Assembly: GCF_008639165.1 (NCBI RefSeq)
Contig: NZ_CP029197.1
Location: 5,708,001-5,772,000, forward strand
Length of the DNA stretch: 64,000 bases
Reading direction: 5' to 3'
DNA from: Streptomyces venezuelae ATCC 10712
GTDB lineage: Bacteria; Actinomycetota; Actinomycetes; Streptomycetales; Streptomycetaceae
This document shows positions 26,144 through 35,821 of this stretch, piece after piece. A program made the translations under genes and the position numbers. The notes beneath the pieces are model-generated. The model had not been told where the DNA came from, searched no databases, and saw only the letters and a list, made by a program, of their open reading frames with translations. How positions within the stretch are numbered: position 1 is the stretch's first letter; each line of letters opens with the position of its first letter.

Positions 26144-27760
26144 ATGGCATCCAAGGCAGGCGCCGACGGCGCACCCGCGGGGGCGACTCTCGTCCTGCTG
26201 ACGCTCGCGGCGGGCCAGTTCCTGATGGCCCTCGACAGCTCCGTCATGAACGTGGCGATCGCGACCGTGGCCGACGACGTGGGCACGACCGTGACCGGGA
26301 TCCAGGGCGCCATCACCGCGTACACGCTGGTGATGGCGATGTTCATGATCCCCGGAGGCAAGGTCGGGGTGCTGATCGGGCGCCGGCGCGCGTTCATGAT
26401 CGGCTGCGTGATCTACGGCTGCGGCTCGCTGACCACGGCGCTCGCGCCGAACCTGCCCGTGCTGCTGCTCGGCTGGTCGTTCCTCGAGGGCATCGGGGCG
26501 GCGCTCATCCTGCCGTCGATCGTGGCGCTGGTGGCGAGCAACTTCCCCACCGAGGGCCGGGCCGCGGCGTACGGCATCGTGGCGGCGGCGGGCGCCGTGG
26601 CGATCGGGCTCGGACCGCTCATCGGGGGCATCGCCACCACCTACTTCTCCTGGCGCTGGGTGTTCGCCGGCGAGGTCCTGGTCGTACTCGTCATCCTGGT
26701 GTTCGCCCGGCGCATCGCCGACGCCACCGACCAGGAGCGCCCGCGCATCGACCTCGTCGGCGCGGCGCTGTCCGCGGCCGGGCTCGGGGTCTTCGTCTAC
26801 GGCGTGCTGCGCTCGGACGAATGGGGCTGGGTCCGGCCGAAGGCCGACGCGCCCGCGTGGCTCGGGGTGTCGCTGACCGTGTGGCTGATGATGGCGGGCC
26901 TGCTCCTGCTGTACCTCTTCCTGCGCTGGGAGGCCCGGCTCGTCGAGCGGGACGGGGACCCGCTCGTCCACCCGGCCATGCTGCGGAACAGGCAGCTCAC
27001 CGGCGGTCTGACGATGTTCTTCTTCCAGTACCTCGTCCAGATGGGCGTCTTCTTCGTCGTCCCGCTCTACCTCTCCGTGGCCCTCGGCCTCTCGGCCCTG
27101 CAGACGGGTGCGCGGATCCTGCCGCTCTCGCTGACGCTGCTGGCCGCCGCGGTCCTGATCCCGCGTCTCCTCCCGGACGTCTCGCCGCGCCGGGTGGTGC
27201 GGATCGGGGTGCTGGCGCTGCTCGCGGGCGCGGTCGCCCTGATGGCCGCGCTGGACGCGGACGCCGGAGCGGAGATCGTCACGGTCCCGCTGCTGCTGAT
27301 CGGCTTCGGCATGGGCGCGCTGGCCTCCCAGCTCGGCTCGGTCACGGTCTCCGCGGTCCCGGACCGGGAGAGCGCGGAGGTCGGAGGGATCCAGAACGCG
27401 GTCACCAACCTCGGCTCCTCGATCGGTACGGCGCTCGCCGGCTCGCTGATGATCGCGGCGCTCACCTCCTCGTTCCTGACCGCCGTGGAGCGGAACGACG
27501 CGATCCCGGCCGAGGTGAGGAGCCAGGCCGCCGTCGAGCTGCAGAGCGGCGTCCCGTTCCTCTCGGACGCCCAGCTGACGACCGCCCTCGACGAGGCGGG
27601 CACCAGCGAGGAAGTGTCCGAGGCCGCCCTGGAGGCGAACGACGCCGCCCGGCTGGACGGCCTGAAGGCCGCCCTCGCGATCCTGGCCGGCGCGTCCGTC
27701 GTGGCCCTCTTCTTCACCCACCGCATCCCCCGGACCCAGCCCCGCTCACCGACCCCCTGA
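26144..27760 (+). CDS. MFS drug exporter, DHA2/EmrB-QacA type (14 TM)
   Basis: 538 residues with about 14 hydrophobic segments. Motif D1-like QFLMALDSSVMNVAIATVAD in TM1, motif A GGKVGVLIGRRRAFMIG after TM2, and motif C GIVAAAGAVAIGLGPLIGG in TM5 place it in the proton-antiport DHA2 family. Substrate unknown. The ATG at 26144 (MASKAGADG) is chosen because in-frame upstream codons overlap the cdsA terminator. GACAAT at 26132-26137 lies 6 bases before the ATG, so the mRNA is probably leaderless. The C-terminal half after TM13 has a long acidic loop (DEAGTSEEVSEAALEANDA). Confidence 0.92.
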   Translation: MASKAGADGAPAGATLVLLTLAAGQFLMALDSSVMNVAIATVADDVGTTVTGIQGAITAYTLVMAMFMIPGGKVGVLIGRRRAFMIGCVIYGCGSLTTALAPNLPVLLLGWSFLEGIGAALILPSIVALVASNFPTEGRAAAYGIVAAAGAVAIGLGPLIGGIATTYFSWRWVFAGEVLVVLVILVFARRIADATDQERPRIDLVGAALSAAGLGVFVYGVLRSDEWGWVRPKADAPAWLGVSLTVWLMMAGLLLLYLFLRWEARLVERDGDPLVHPAMLRNRQLTGGLTMFFFQYLVQMGVFFVVPLYLSVALGLSALQTGARILPLSLTLLAAAVLIPRLLPDVSPRRVVRIGVLALLAGAVALMAALDADAGAEIVTVPLLLIGFGMGALASQLGSVTVSAVPDRESAEVGGIQNAVTNLGSSIGTALAGSLMIAALTSSFLTAVERNDAIPAEVRSQAAVELQSGVPFLSDAQLTTALDEAGTSEEVSEAALEANDAARLDGLKAALAILAGASVVALFFTHRIPRTQPRSPTP

Positions 27761-27807
27761 AACGGCGAACCGGGCCACGGGCGCGCGTCTGCGACACTGG
27801 TAGCACC

Positions 27808-28914
27808 ATGCCCAAGCCCGGAGAACTCACTTTCGTCGCCCCCCGCGGAGCCAAGAAGCCGCCGCGGCACCTGGCCGACCTCACGCCCGCCGAGCGGAAG
27901 GAGGCCGTCGCCGCGATCGGCGAGAAGCCGTTCCGCGCCAAGCAGCTGTCCACCCACTACTTCGCGCGGTACGCGCACGACCCCGCCGAGTGGACGGACA
28001 TCCCCGCCGCCTCGCGGGAGAAGCTGGCCGGGGAGCTGCTGCCCGATCTGATGTCCGTGGTGCGGCACATCTCGTGCGACGACGACACCACCCGCAAGAC
28101 CCTGTGGCGGCTGCACGACGGCACGCTCGTCGAGTCGGTGCTCATGCGCTACCCGGACCGGGTGACCATGTGCATCTCCTCGCAGGCCGGCTGCGGGATG
28201 AACTGCCCGTTCTGCGCGACCGGGCAGGCCGGCCTCGACCGGAACCTGTCGACGGCCGAGATCGTGCACCAGATCGTCGACGGCATGCGGGCGCTGCGGG
28301 ACGGGGAGGTGCCCGGGGGACCGGCGCGGCTCTCCAACATCGTGTTCATGGGCATGGGGGAGCCGCTCGCCAACTACAAGCGGGTCGTCGGTGCCATCCG
28401 TCGCCTCACCGACCCCGAGCCGGACGGCCTCGGCCTCTCGCAGCGCGGGATCACCGTCTCCACCGTGGGGCTCGTGCCCGCGATGCTGCGGTTCGCCGAC
28501 GAGGGCTTCAAGTGCCGGCTCGCGGTCTCGCTGCACGCCCCGGACGACGAGCTGCGCGACACCCTGGTCCCGGTCAACACGCGCTGGAAGGTGCGTGAGG
28601 TCCTCGACGCGGCCTGGGAGTACGCGGAGAAGTCCGGGCGCCGGATCTCCATCGAGTACGCGCTCATCCGGGACATCAACGACCAGGCGTGGCGCGGTGA
28701 CCTGCTGGGCCGGCTGCTCAAGGGCCGCCGGGTGCACGTGAACCTGATCCCGCTGAACCCGACGCCGGGTTCGAAGTGGACGGCGTCCCGGCCCGAGGAC
28801 GAGAAGGCCTTCGTCGAGGCCATCGCCCGCCACGGCGTGCCGGTGACCGTGCGGGACACCCGAGGCCAGGAGATCGACGGCGCCTGTGGACAGCTGGCCG
28901 CGGCCGAGCGCTGA
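27808..28914 (+). CDS. rlmN: Dual-specificity RNA methyltransferase RlmN
   Basis: Radical-SAM enzyme that makes m2A2503 in 23S rRNA and m2A37 in some tRNAs. 368 residues. The 4Fe-4S cluster is bound by C129, C133 and C136 in AGCGMNCPFCATGQ. IVFMGMGEPLANY and VSLHAPDDELRD are family motifs, and the catalytic C-terminal cysteine is Cys360 in DGACGQL. ATG at 27808; no clear Shine-Dalgarno, with GACACT about a dozen bases upstream, so a short or absent leader is possible. Monocistronic between the MFS gene and the TPP riboswitch. Confidence 0.96.
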   Translation: MPKPGELTFVAPRGAKKPPRHLADLTPAERKEAVAAIGEKPFRAKQLSTHYFARYAHDPAEWTDIPAASREKLAGELLPDLMSVVRHISCDDDTTRKTLWRLHDGTLVESVLMRYPDRVTMCISSQAGCGMNCPFCATGQAGLDRNLSTAEIVHQIVDGMRALRDGEVPGGPARLSNIVFMGMGEPLANYKRVVGAIRRLTDPEPDGLGLSQRGITVSTVGLVPAMLRFADEGFKCRLAVSLHAPDDELRDTLVPVNTRWKVREVLDAAWEYAEKSGRRISIEYALIRDINDQAWRGDLLGRLLKGRRVHVNLIPLNPTPGSKWTASRPEDEKAFVEAIARHGVPVTVRDTRGQEIDGACGQLAAAER

Positions 28915-28950
28915 CCTTGTAGTCTGAGCTCGAACACATCTCCATATTCC

Positions 28951-29042
28951 GACAGGGGAGCGCCACAGCGCTGAGAGTGCGGTCACCGTAGGACCGCAGA
29001 CCCTCTGAACCTTGCCCAGGTCATTCTGGGTAGGAAGTTCGG
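28951..29042 (+). promoter_or_regulatory. TPP riboswitch (THI element)
   Basis: Conserved pieces appear in order: GGGGAGC at 28955, the CTGAGA box at 28971-28976, a P3 stem GCGGTC/GACCGC (28979-28984 and 28992-28997), then ACCCTCTGAACCT (29000-29012). The P5 hairpin follows, CCCAG-GTCATT-CTGGG at 29015-29030, then TAGGAAG. The genes downstream encode a thiamine ABC importer, the expected client. Thiamine pyrophosphate should switch expression off. Confidence 0.92.
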
Positions 29043-29062
29043 TCGTTAACTCAAGCTGTTGC

Positions 29063-29127
29063 GCCCTGCCCGCGCCCGGTCCGCCGGTCGTGGGCAGGGC
29101 CGCGTCTCTTCCTGGTCACACCCAGGA
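29063..29127 (+). promoter_or_regulatory. Expression platform of the TPP riboswitch: two hairpins, the second hiding the ribosome binding site
   Basis: GCCCTGCCC (29063-29071) pairs with GGGCAGGGC (29092-29100). Then TCCTGG (29110-29115) pairs with CCAGGA (29122-29127), whose last bases are part of the AGGAGGA (29124-29130) serving the GTG at 29137. The second hairpin would block translation; the first may terminate or space. Confidence 0.6.
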
Positions 29128-29136
29128 GGAATCTCA

Positions 29137-30231
29137 GTGAGCATCAAGAAGTCCGCCGCCGTCGCGCTCGTCGCGGCGCTCGGCGTCACCGGCCTCGCCG
29201 CCTGCGGCGCGGAGGACGGCGAGAAGGCCGCCGGCCCGTCCGGGGCCCCCGCCCCGAAGACCGTGACCCTGGTGAGCCACGACTCGTTCAACGCCTCCAA
29301 GGAGGTGCTGGCCGCGTTCACGCAGCAGACCGGCTTCACCGTCAAGGTGCTGAAGAGCGGCGACGCCGGCGAGGCCGTCAACAAGGAGATCCTGACGAAG
29401 GGCGCCCCGCAGGGCGACGTCTTCTTCGGCGTCGACAACACGCTGCTGTCCCGCGCCCTCGACAACGGGATCTTCGTCCCGTACGAGGCGAAGGGCCTGG
29501 ACCGGGTCCCGGCGGCGTACCAGCTCGACAAGGAGCACCGGGTCACGCCGATCGACTCCGGTGACATCTGCGTCAACTACGACAAGAAGTACTTCGCCGA
29601 CAAGAAGCTGGCGCCGCCGGTGACCTTCGACGACCTGGCGAAGCCCGCGTACAAGGACCTGCTCGTGGTCGAGAACCCCGAGCGGTCCTCCCCGGGGCTC
29701 GGCTTCCTTCTCGGTACGGCCGCGAAGTACGGCGACGACGGCTGGCAGGACTACTGGTCGAAGCTCAAGGCGAACGGCGTGAAGACCGTCGACAGCTGGG
29801 AGCTCGCCTACAACCAGGAGTTCTCCGGCTCGGCCGGCGGCAAGAAGGCCAAGGGCGACCGGCCGCTCGTCGTCTCGTACGCCTCCAGCCCGCCGGTCGA
29901 GGTGCTCTACGGCGAGCCGCAGCCGAAGGAGGCGCCCACCGGCGTCTCCACCGGCACCTGCTTCCGGCAGACGGAGTTCGCGGGCCTGCTGAACGGGGCG
30001 AAGAACCCCGAGGGCGGCAAGGCCCTGATCGACTTCCTGATCTCGAAGAAGTTCCAGGAGGACATGCCGCTCCAGATGTTCGTCAACCCGGTGGCGAAGG
30101 ACGCGGCCCTGCCCGAGCTGTTCACGAAGCACGGCGTGGTCGTCGGCAAGCCGGAGACGATGGCGCCGGAGAAGATCGCCGAGAAGCGTGACCCGTGGAT
30201 CCAGCAGTGGTCGTCGCTCGTTCTGAAGTAG
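29137..30231 (+). CDS. thiB: Thiamine ABC transporter substrate-binding lipoprotein
   Basis: 364 residues of the ThiB/TbpA subfamily. Lipoprotein signal ALGVTGLAAC with Cys23 as the lipidated residue. The mature part starts TVTLVSHDSFNASKEVLAAF and has DVFFGVDNTLLSRALD, VTPIDSGDICVNYDK and ENPERSSPGLGFLLGTA, all typical of this subfamily. GTG at 29137 with AGGAGGA at 29124-29130. Captures thiamine (or a phosphate or precursor form) outside the membrane for ThiP/ThiQ. Controlled by the TPP riboswitch upstream. Confidence 0.93.
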   Translation: MSIKKSAAVALVAALGVTGLAACGAEDGEKAAGPSGAPAPKTVTLVSHDSFNASKEVLAAFTQQTGFTVKVLKSGDAGEAVNKEILTKGAPQGDVFFGVDNTLLSRALDNGIFVPYEAKGLDRVPAAYQLDKEHRVTPIDSGDICVNYDKKYFADKKLAPPVTFDDLAKPAYKDLLVVENPERSSPGLGFLLGTAAKYGDDGWQDYWSKLKANGVKTVDSWELAYNQEFSGSAGGKKAKGDRPLVVSYASSPPVEVLYGEPQPKEAPTGVSTGTCFRQTEFAGLLNGAKNPEGGKALIDFLISKKFQEDMPLQMFVNPVAKDAALPELFTKHGVVVGKPETMAPEKIAEKRDPWIQQWSSLVLK

Positions 30232-31882
30232 TCCCCGACCGCCGGGGAAGCGCGGCGCGGCTCGGCCTGATGGCCGCGCCCGTCGCCTTCTTCGCGCTGT
30301 TCTTCGCCTGGCCCGTCGTCTCGATCGTCGAGCGCGGGCTGCGGGTCGACGGCGCCTGGCAGTTCGGCCGGTTCGGCGAGACGCTGAGCCGGCCGGAGAT
30401 CCTCGACGTCCTGTGGTTCACGTGCTGGCAGGCGCTCGCCTCCACCGGCCTCACCCTGCTGATCGCGCTGCCCGGCGCGTACGTCTTCGCGCGCTTCGAC
30501 TTTCCCGGCAAGGGGCTGCTGCGCGCCGTCGTCACCGTGCCGTTCGTGATGCCGACCGTCATGGTCGGCACGGCGTTCCTGGCCCTCGTCGGGCGCGGCG
30601 GGCTCCTCGACGGGCTGTGGGGCGTGCGGCTCGACACCACCGTCTGGGCGATACTGATCGCCCACGTCTTCTTCAACTACGCCGTCGTCGTCCGGACCGT
30701 CGGCGGTCTGTGGGCGCAGCTCGATCCGCGGCAGGAGGAGGCCGCGAGGGTGCTCGGGGCGTCCCGCTGGAGGGCGTGGCGGACGGTGACCCTGCCGGCG
30801 CTCGCCCCCTCGGTCGCGGCGGCCGCGCTGATGGTCTTCCTCTTCACCGCGAGCTCCTTCGCCGTCGTCCAGATCCTCGGCGGATCGACGTACTCCACCC
30901 TGGAGACGGAGATCTACCGGCAGACCGTGGTCCGCTTCGACCTGACGACGGCCGCCGTGCTCACGATGGTGCAGTTCGCCGCCGTCGGCCTGGTCCTCGT
31001 CGTGCACGCCCGGACCGTACGCCGCCGGGAGACCGCGCTGAAGCTGGTCGCGCCCGAGCAGACCGCGCGGCGGCCCCGGGGCGCCGGCCAGTGGGCGCTG
31101 TTCGCGGGCGTCCTGCTGTCCGTCGCCCTGCTGATCGTGCTGCCGCTCGGAGTGCTCGTCGAGCGGTCCTTCGCGACCTCCCACGGGTACGGCTTCGACT
31201 ACTACCGGGCCCTGCGGACCCCGGACCCCTCCGGCACCTTCCTCGTGCCGCTGCTCGACACGATCGGGAACTCGCTCCGGTACGCCGTCGTCGCCACCCT
31301 GATCGCCCTCGTTGTCGGCGGACTCGCGGCGGCCGCGCTGACCAGGCGTGCCGGGCGGCTCGTGCGGGGCTTCGACGCGCTGCTCATGCTGCCGCTCGGG
31401 GTGTCCGCCGTGACCGTCGGCTTCGGCTTCCTCATCACCCTCGACGAACCGCCGCTCGACCTGCGGGCCAGCTGGATCCTCGTGCCGCTCGCGCAGGCCC
31501 TGGTCGGCGTCCCCTTCGTCGTACGGACGATGCTTCCGGTGCTGCGGGCGGTCGACGAGCGGCTGCGGGAGGCGGCGGCCGTGCTCGGCGCCTCGCCGTG
31601 GCGGGCCTGGCGGGAGGTGGACCTGCCGCTGGTGCGGCGGGCGCTGCTGATCGCCGCCGGGTTCGCGTTCGCCGTGTCCCTCGGCGAGTTCGGCGCGACC
31701 GTCTTCATCGCCCGGCCCGACAGCCCGACGCTTCCGGTGGCGGTGGCCCGGCTCCTCGGCCGGCCCGGCGAACTCAACTACGGCCAGGCGATGGCCCTTT
31801 CGACGATCCTCATGGTGGTGTGCGCGGTGTCCCTGCTGCTGCTCGAACGGCTCCGGACCGAACGCACCTCGGGGGAGTTCTG

Positions 31883-31883
<1 letters not shown>
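30207..31883 (+). CDS. thiP: Thiamine ABC transporter permease (two fused permease halves)
   Basis: 558 residues with about 12 membrane helices arranged as two repeats. Each half carries an EAA coupling loop: EEAARVLGASRWRAWRTVTL in the first and REAAAVLGASPWRAWREVDL in the second. Such fused permeases are usual for ThiP and related iron transporters. The start is uncertain: GTG at 30207 and 30195 both lie inside the end of thiB and no Shine-Dalgarno is seen, so translation is probably coupled. The TGA overlaps the thiQ ATG (TGATG). Confidence 0.92.
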
Positions 31884-32911
<1,028 letters not shown>

Positions 32912-32993
32912 GACCGAGGGGGCCGATGAGTTCTGGTCGCCGGGGGAGTCTTCTGTCTGTTCGCGACCTTCGTCGACCTTCAGGAGGCACCCG

Positions 32994-33641
32994 GTGGGCC
33001 AGCTGCTCAGAGTCCAGAACTTCATGGTCTCGTCCGACGGATTCGGTACCGGGGAGGGACAGAGCCTCGAACGGCCCTTCGGGCACGCGGATCCCGGGGA
33101 GATGTTCTCCTGGGCGGGTGCCACGGCGAGCTGGCCCAACCGGACCGCGCCCGGCGGCAGCCGCGGGCTCGACGACTACTTCACCCGGGACTTCTCCCAC
33201 AACATCGGTGCCGAGATCATGGGCCGCAACAAGTTCGGGCCGCAGCGCGGCCCCTGGCAGGACCACGAGTGGCAGGGCTGGTGGGGTGACGAGCCGCCGT
33301 TCCACACGCCGGTGTTCGTCATGACCCACCACCCGCGCCCCTCCTTCACCCTCTCCGACACGACGTTCCACTTCGTCGACGCCGACCCGGCGGAGGTCCT
33401 CGCACGGGCGAAGGAGGAGGCGAAGGGCAAGGACGTCCGGCTCGGCGGCGGCGCCACCGTCATCCGCGAGTTCCTCGACGCCGGCCTCGTCGACACCCTG
33501 CACGTCGCGGTGGCGCCGGTGAAGCTCGGCGCGGGCGTACGGCTCTGGGAGTCGCCCGACGAACTGCTCGACCGCTACCACCGCGACATCGTGCCCAGCC
33601 CGAGCGGGAAGGTGACGCACCACATCTACTGGCGGAGGTGA
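32994..33641 (+). CDS. Dihydrofolate reductase / RibD C-terminal family protein
   Basis: 215 residues: VQNFMVSSDGFGTGEGQSLE near the start and KGKDVRLGGGATVIREFLDA then GLVDTLHVAVAPVKLGAGVR, the RibD_C NADPH-binding pattern. These stand-alone proteins are usually annotated as pyrimidine or dihydrofolate-like reductases; the substrate is unknown. GTG at 32994 follows CAGGAGGCA at 32981-32989. It is 82 bases after thiQ and may be read separately. Convergent with the ABC permease at 33752. Confidence 0.88.
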   Translation: MGQLLRVQNFMVSSDGFGTGEGQSLERPFGHADPGEMFSWAGATASWPNRTAPGGSRGLDDYFTRDFSHNIGAEIMGRNKFGPQRGPWQDHEWQGWWGDEPPFHTPVFVMTHHPRPSFTLSDTTFHFVDADPAEVLARAKEEAKGKDVRLGGGATVIREFLDAGLVDTLHVAVAPVKLGAGVRLWESPDELLDRYHRDIVPSPSGKVTHHIYWRR

Positions 33642-33751
33642 CCCGGAGGGCTCAGCGCCAGCGGTCGCCCGTCCCAGAGGCCGCCCCCGTGCCCGTGGGA
33701 CGCGCGGCCCCGTGCCTCCGCCCCGTCCGTTCAGGCCCTCGGCGGCGGGGC

Positions 33752-34903
33752 TCAGCCCGTCAGGGGCAGGGCCGCCAGTTCGGCGACCGCCCAGGTCAGG
33801 GGGAGGAAGGCGGCGAGCAGGACGCCCGCGCGCAGCAGGGCCGCCGAGCGGAGGACCGTGGGCGGGGCGCCGATGCGCAGCAGGGCCTCGGTGGTGTGGG
33901 CGCGGCCCTGCCGGGATTCCAGGGCGGCGGTCAGCAGGGTCGCGGAGGTGCAGGCCACGATCAGCGCGGCGCCGAGGGCGGTGAGCGGCCCGAAGGCGTC
34001 GGCGCCGGCGTCCGCGTCGTACAGGGCCGCCGCCGCGAGGGTGCCGGAGAGCACCGCGCTGACGACGCCGAGGGGGCGGCCGATACGGCGGGACTCGTCC
34101 ATCAGGACCCGGCCGGCGAGCAGCCGGGTGGCGCCGGGCCGGACGGCCTGGAGGAGCCGGCCGCAGCCGTGCACCAGGCCCGGTCCGGCGACCGCGAGGC
34201 CGACCGCGGTGAGGACCCAGCCGGCCAGGACGCCCGCCGGGCTGCCGTCGAAGCGGCCCGGGAGCGGGAGGCCGTCGCCGGAGCCGGCGCGGCCGGCGTA
34301 GGTCTCGACGGCGAGGCCGACGGCGACCAGGGCGATGCCCCACGGCAGCCCGGACGGCACCGGTTTCTCGGCGCCCTCGGGTGCGGCTGGCCTGGTGCGG
34401 GGGCGCAGCGAGAGGCCGGCGGCGGTGGCGGCGACGACGGGGACCACCGCGAGCAGGGTGAGGGCGGCCGCGAGCGGCAGCGGCTGGTCGGCGGCGAGGA
34501 GGTCGGCGGCGGCCCCGTCGAAGGGCAGGCCGGTGATGTCCCCGCGCAGGTGCAGGTAGAAGAGCAGCGCGACCGCGGAGCCGAGCGTGCACGCGACGGC
34601 AGTGGAGGCGGCGGCGATCGCGGTGAGCCGGGCGGGGCCGAGCCCGATCGCGGAGAGCCCGGGGCGCGGGCGGGTGCTGGGGTCGGTGCGGGCCACCGCG
34701 ACGGCGAACTGGACGGTCGCGGCGAGCGGCAGGACGCACCAGAGCAGCCGCAGCACGGCCGCCGAGGACCGCTCGGGGTGGCCGACCGCGTACCCGAGGG
34801 TGCAGAGCAGCAGGAAGCCCACCCCGGCGGCGGCGAGGGCGACGAGGAGCCGCCGGGTCTGGACGAGCGGGTGGGCCCCGCGGGCTAGACGGAGAGCGAG
34901 CAC
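33752..34903 (-). CDS. ABC transporter permease, FtsX/MacB-like (substrate unknown)
   Basis: 383 residues with 8-10 hydrophobic segments, starting MLALRLARGAHPLVQTRRLL, a FtsX-type first helix. A short extracytoplasmic part follows TM1 rather than the large MacB periplasmic domain. The GTG at 34903 lies 19 bases inside the ATPase gene upstream, so the two are translationally coupled. C-terminal helices include ALGAALIVACTSATLLTAAL, the conserved membrane block of this family. Substrate unknown. It pairs with the degenerate ATPase at 34885-35613. Confidence 0.82.
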   Translation of the reverse strand: MLALRLARGAHPLVQTRRLLVALAAAGVGFLLLCTLGYAVGHPERSSAAVLRLLWCVLPLAATVQFAVAVARTDPSTRPRPGLSAIGLGPARLTAIAAASTAVACTLGSAVALLFYLHLRGDITGLPFDGAAADLLAADQPLPLAAALTLLAVVPVVAATAAGLSLRPRTRPAAPEGAEKPVPSGLPWGIALVAVGLAVETYAGRAGSGDGLPLPGRFDGSPAGVLAGWVLTAVGLAVAGPGLVHGCGRLLQAVRPGATRLLAGRVLMDESRRIGRPLGVVSAVLSGTLAAAALYDADAGADAFGPLTALGAALIVACTSATLLTAALESRQGRAHTTEALLRIGAPPTVLRSAALLRAGVLLAAFLPLTWAVAELAALPLTG

Positions 34904-35613
34904 GCGGCGACGCCCTCCGCCCCTGACACCGGGGGTACGGTGCCGACCCGGCGTCCGTCGAGCAGTGCGACCGTGCGGTCGGCGAGCGCCGCGACCTCGG
35001 CGTCGTGGGTGGCGAGCAGCACGGTGATGCCGTGCGAGCGGGCGGCCGCGGTCAGGGTGCGCAGGACCTGCGCGCCGTCGGCGCGGTGCAGGGTCGCGGT
35101 GGGTTCGTCGGCGAACAGCACGGAGGGGGTGGTGACCAGGGCGCGGGCGATGGCGATGCGCTGGCGCTGGGAGTGGGTGAGGGCGTGCGGTCGTTTCCGC
35201 GCGCCGGCGCCGATGTCGAGGCGCTCGAGCCACTCCAGGGCGGTGGTCTTCGCGGCCCGGTGGGAGGCACCGCGGAGCAGCAGCGGCAGGGCGGCGTTCT
35301 CCCAGCCGGTGAGTTCGGGGACGAGCGCGGGTTCGGGGTCGATCCAGCCGAAGCGGTCGCGCCGGAGCCGTTCGCGCGCGGCGGGGCTCAGGGTGTGCAC
35401 GGGGCTGCTGTTGAACCAGACCTCGCCCTGCTGGGCGAGGAGCTGGCCGGACAGGCAGCGCATGAGGGTGGTCTTGCCGCTGCCGCGCGGGCCGACGAGG
35501 GCGAGGATCTCGCTCTCGCGGACGCCGAGGGAGACGCCGCTGAGTGCGTCCGAGCCGCCGAGGGCGCAGTGCAGGGAACGCGCCCAGAGCACGTCGTTGT
35601 CCGGTGGGGCCAT
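34885..35613 (-). CDS. ABC transporter ATP-binding protein with degenerate motifs
   Basis: 242 residues. Walker A GPRGSGKTT, Walker B VLFADEPTATL and the H-loop ATHDAE are intact. The signature normally reading LSGGQ is LTHSQRQ, and the Q-loop glutamine is missing (FGWIDPEPALVPELT). Otherwise it resembles the MacB/LolD group that works with FtsX-type permeases. Start ATG 35613 preferred: GAGG lies 8 bases upstream, whereas for the GTG at 35622 it would abut the codon. A 6-bp inverted repeat CCCCCG/CGGGGG lies upstream at 35648-35661. Confidence 0.85.
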   Translation of the reverse strand: MAPPDNDVLWARSLHCALGGSDALSGVSLGVRESEILALVGPRGSGKTTLMRCLSGQLLAQQGEVWFNSSPVHTLSPAARERLRRDRFGWIDPEPALVPELTGWENAALPLLLRGASHRAAKTTALEWLERLDIGAGARKRPHALTHSQRQRIAIARALVTTPSVLFADEPTATLHRADGAQVLRTLTAAARSHGITVLLATHDAEVAALADRTVALLDGRRVGTVPPVSGAEGVAACSLSV

Positions 35614-35728
35614 CGCGTACACCTCGATGTCGGATCCGATCTGTGTCCCCCGTCCGGGGGAACGAAGGGACGGGCCTGTCGGTCACTGGGCACCGTAAGT
35701 ATTCGGATCCGTTTGTACGGACAGCACG

Positions 35729-35775
35729 CGGCCCGGGCCGCCGCCATCCACTCGGATGGCGGCATGCCCGGGCCG
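35729..35775. terminator. Hairpin downstream of the putrescine-type aminotransferase
   Basis: CGGCCCGGGC (35729-35738) with GCCCGGGCCG (35766-35775) and CCGCCATCC with GGATGGCGG inside form a long stem with one small internal loop and loop ACTC. It lies 47 bases beyond the aminotransferase stop (minus strand). Confidence 0.75.
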
Positions 35776-35821
35776 GAGGTCACGCCGTGAGGGCGGCGTG
35801 ATGCCTGGGGACCGTGCGCTC

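Noticed and set aside
28951..29042. Whether the riboswitch upstream of thiB could be for another ligand
   Set aside because: The CTGAGA box, the CTGAACCT segment and the P5 hairpin, together with thiBPQ downstream, fit TPP only.
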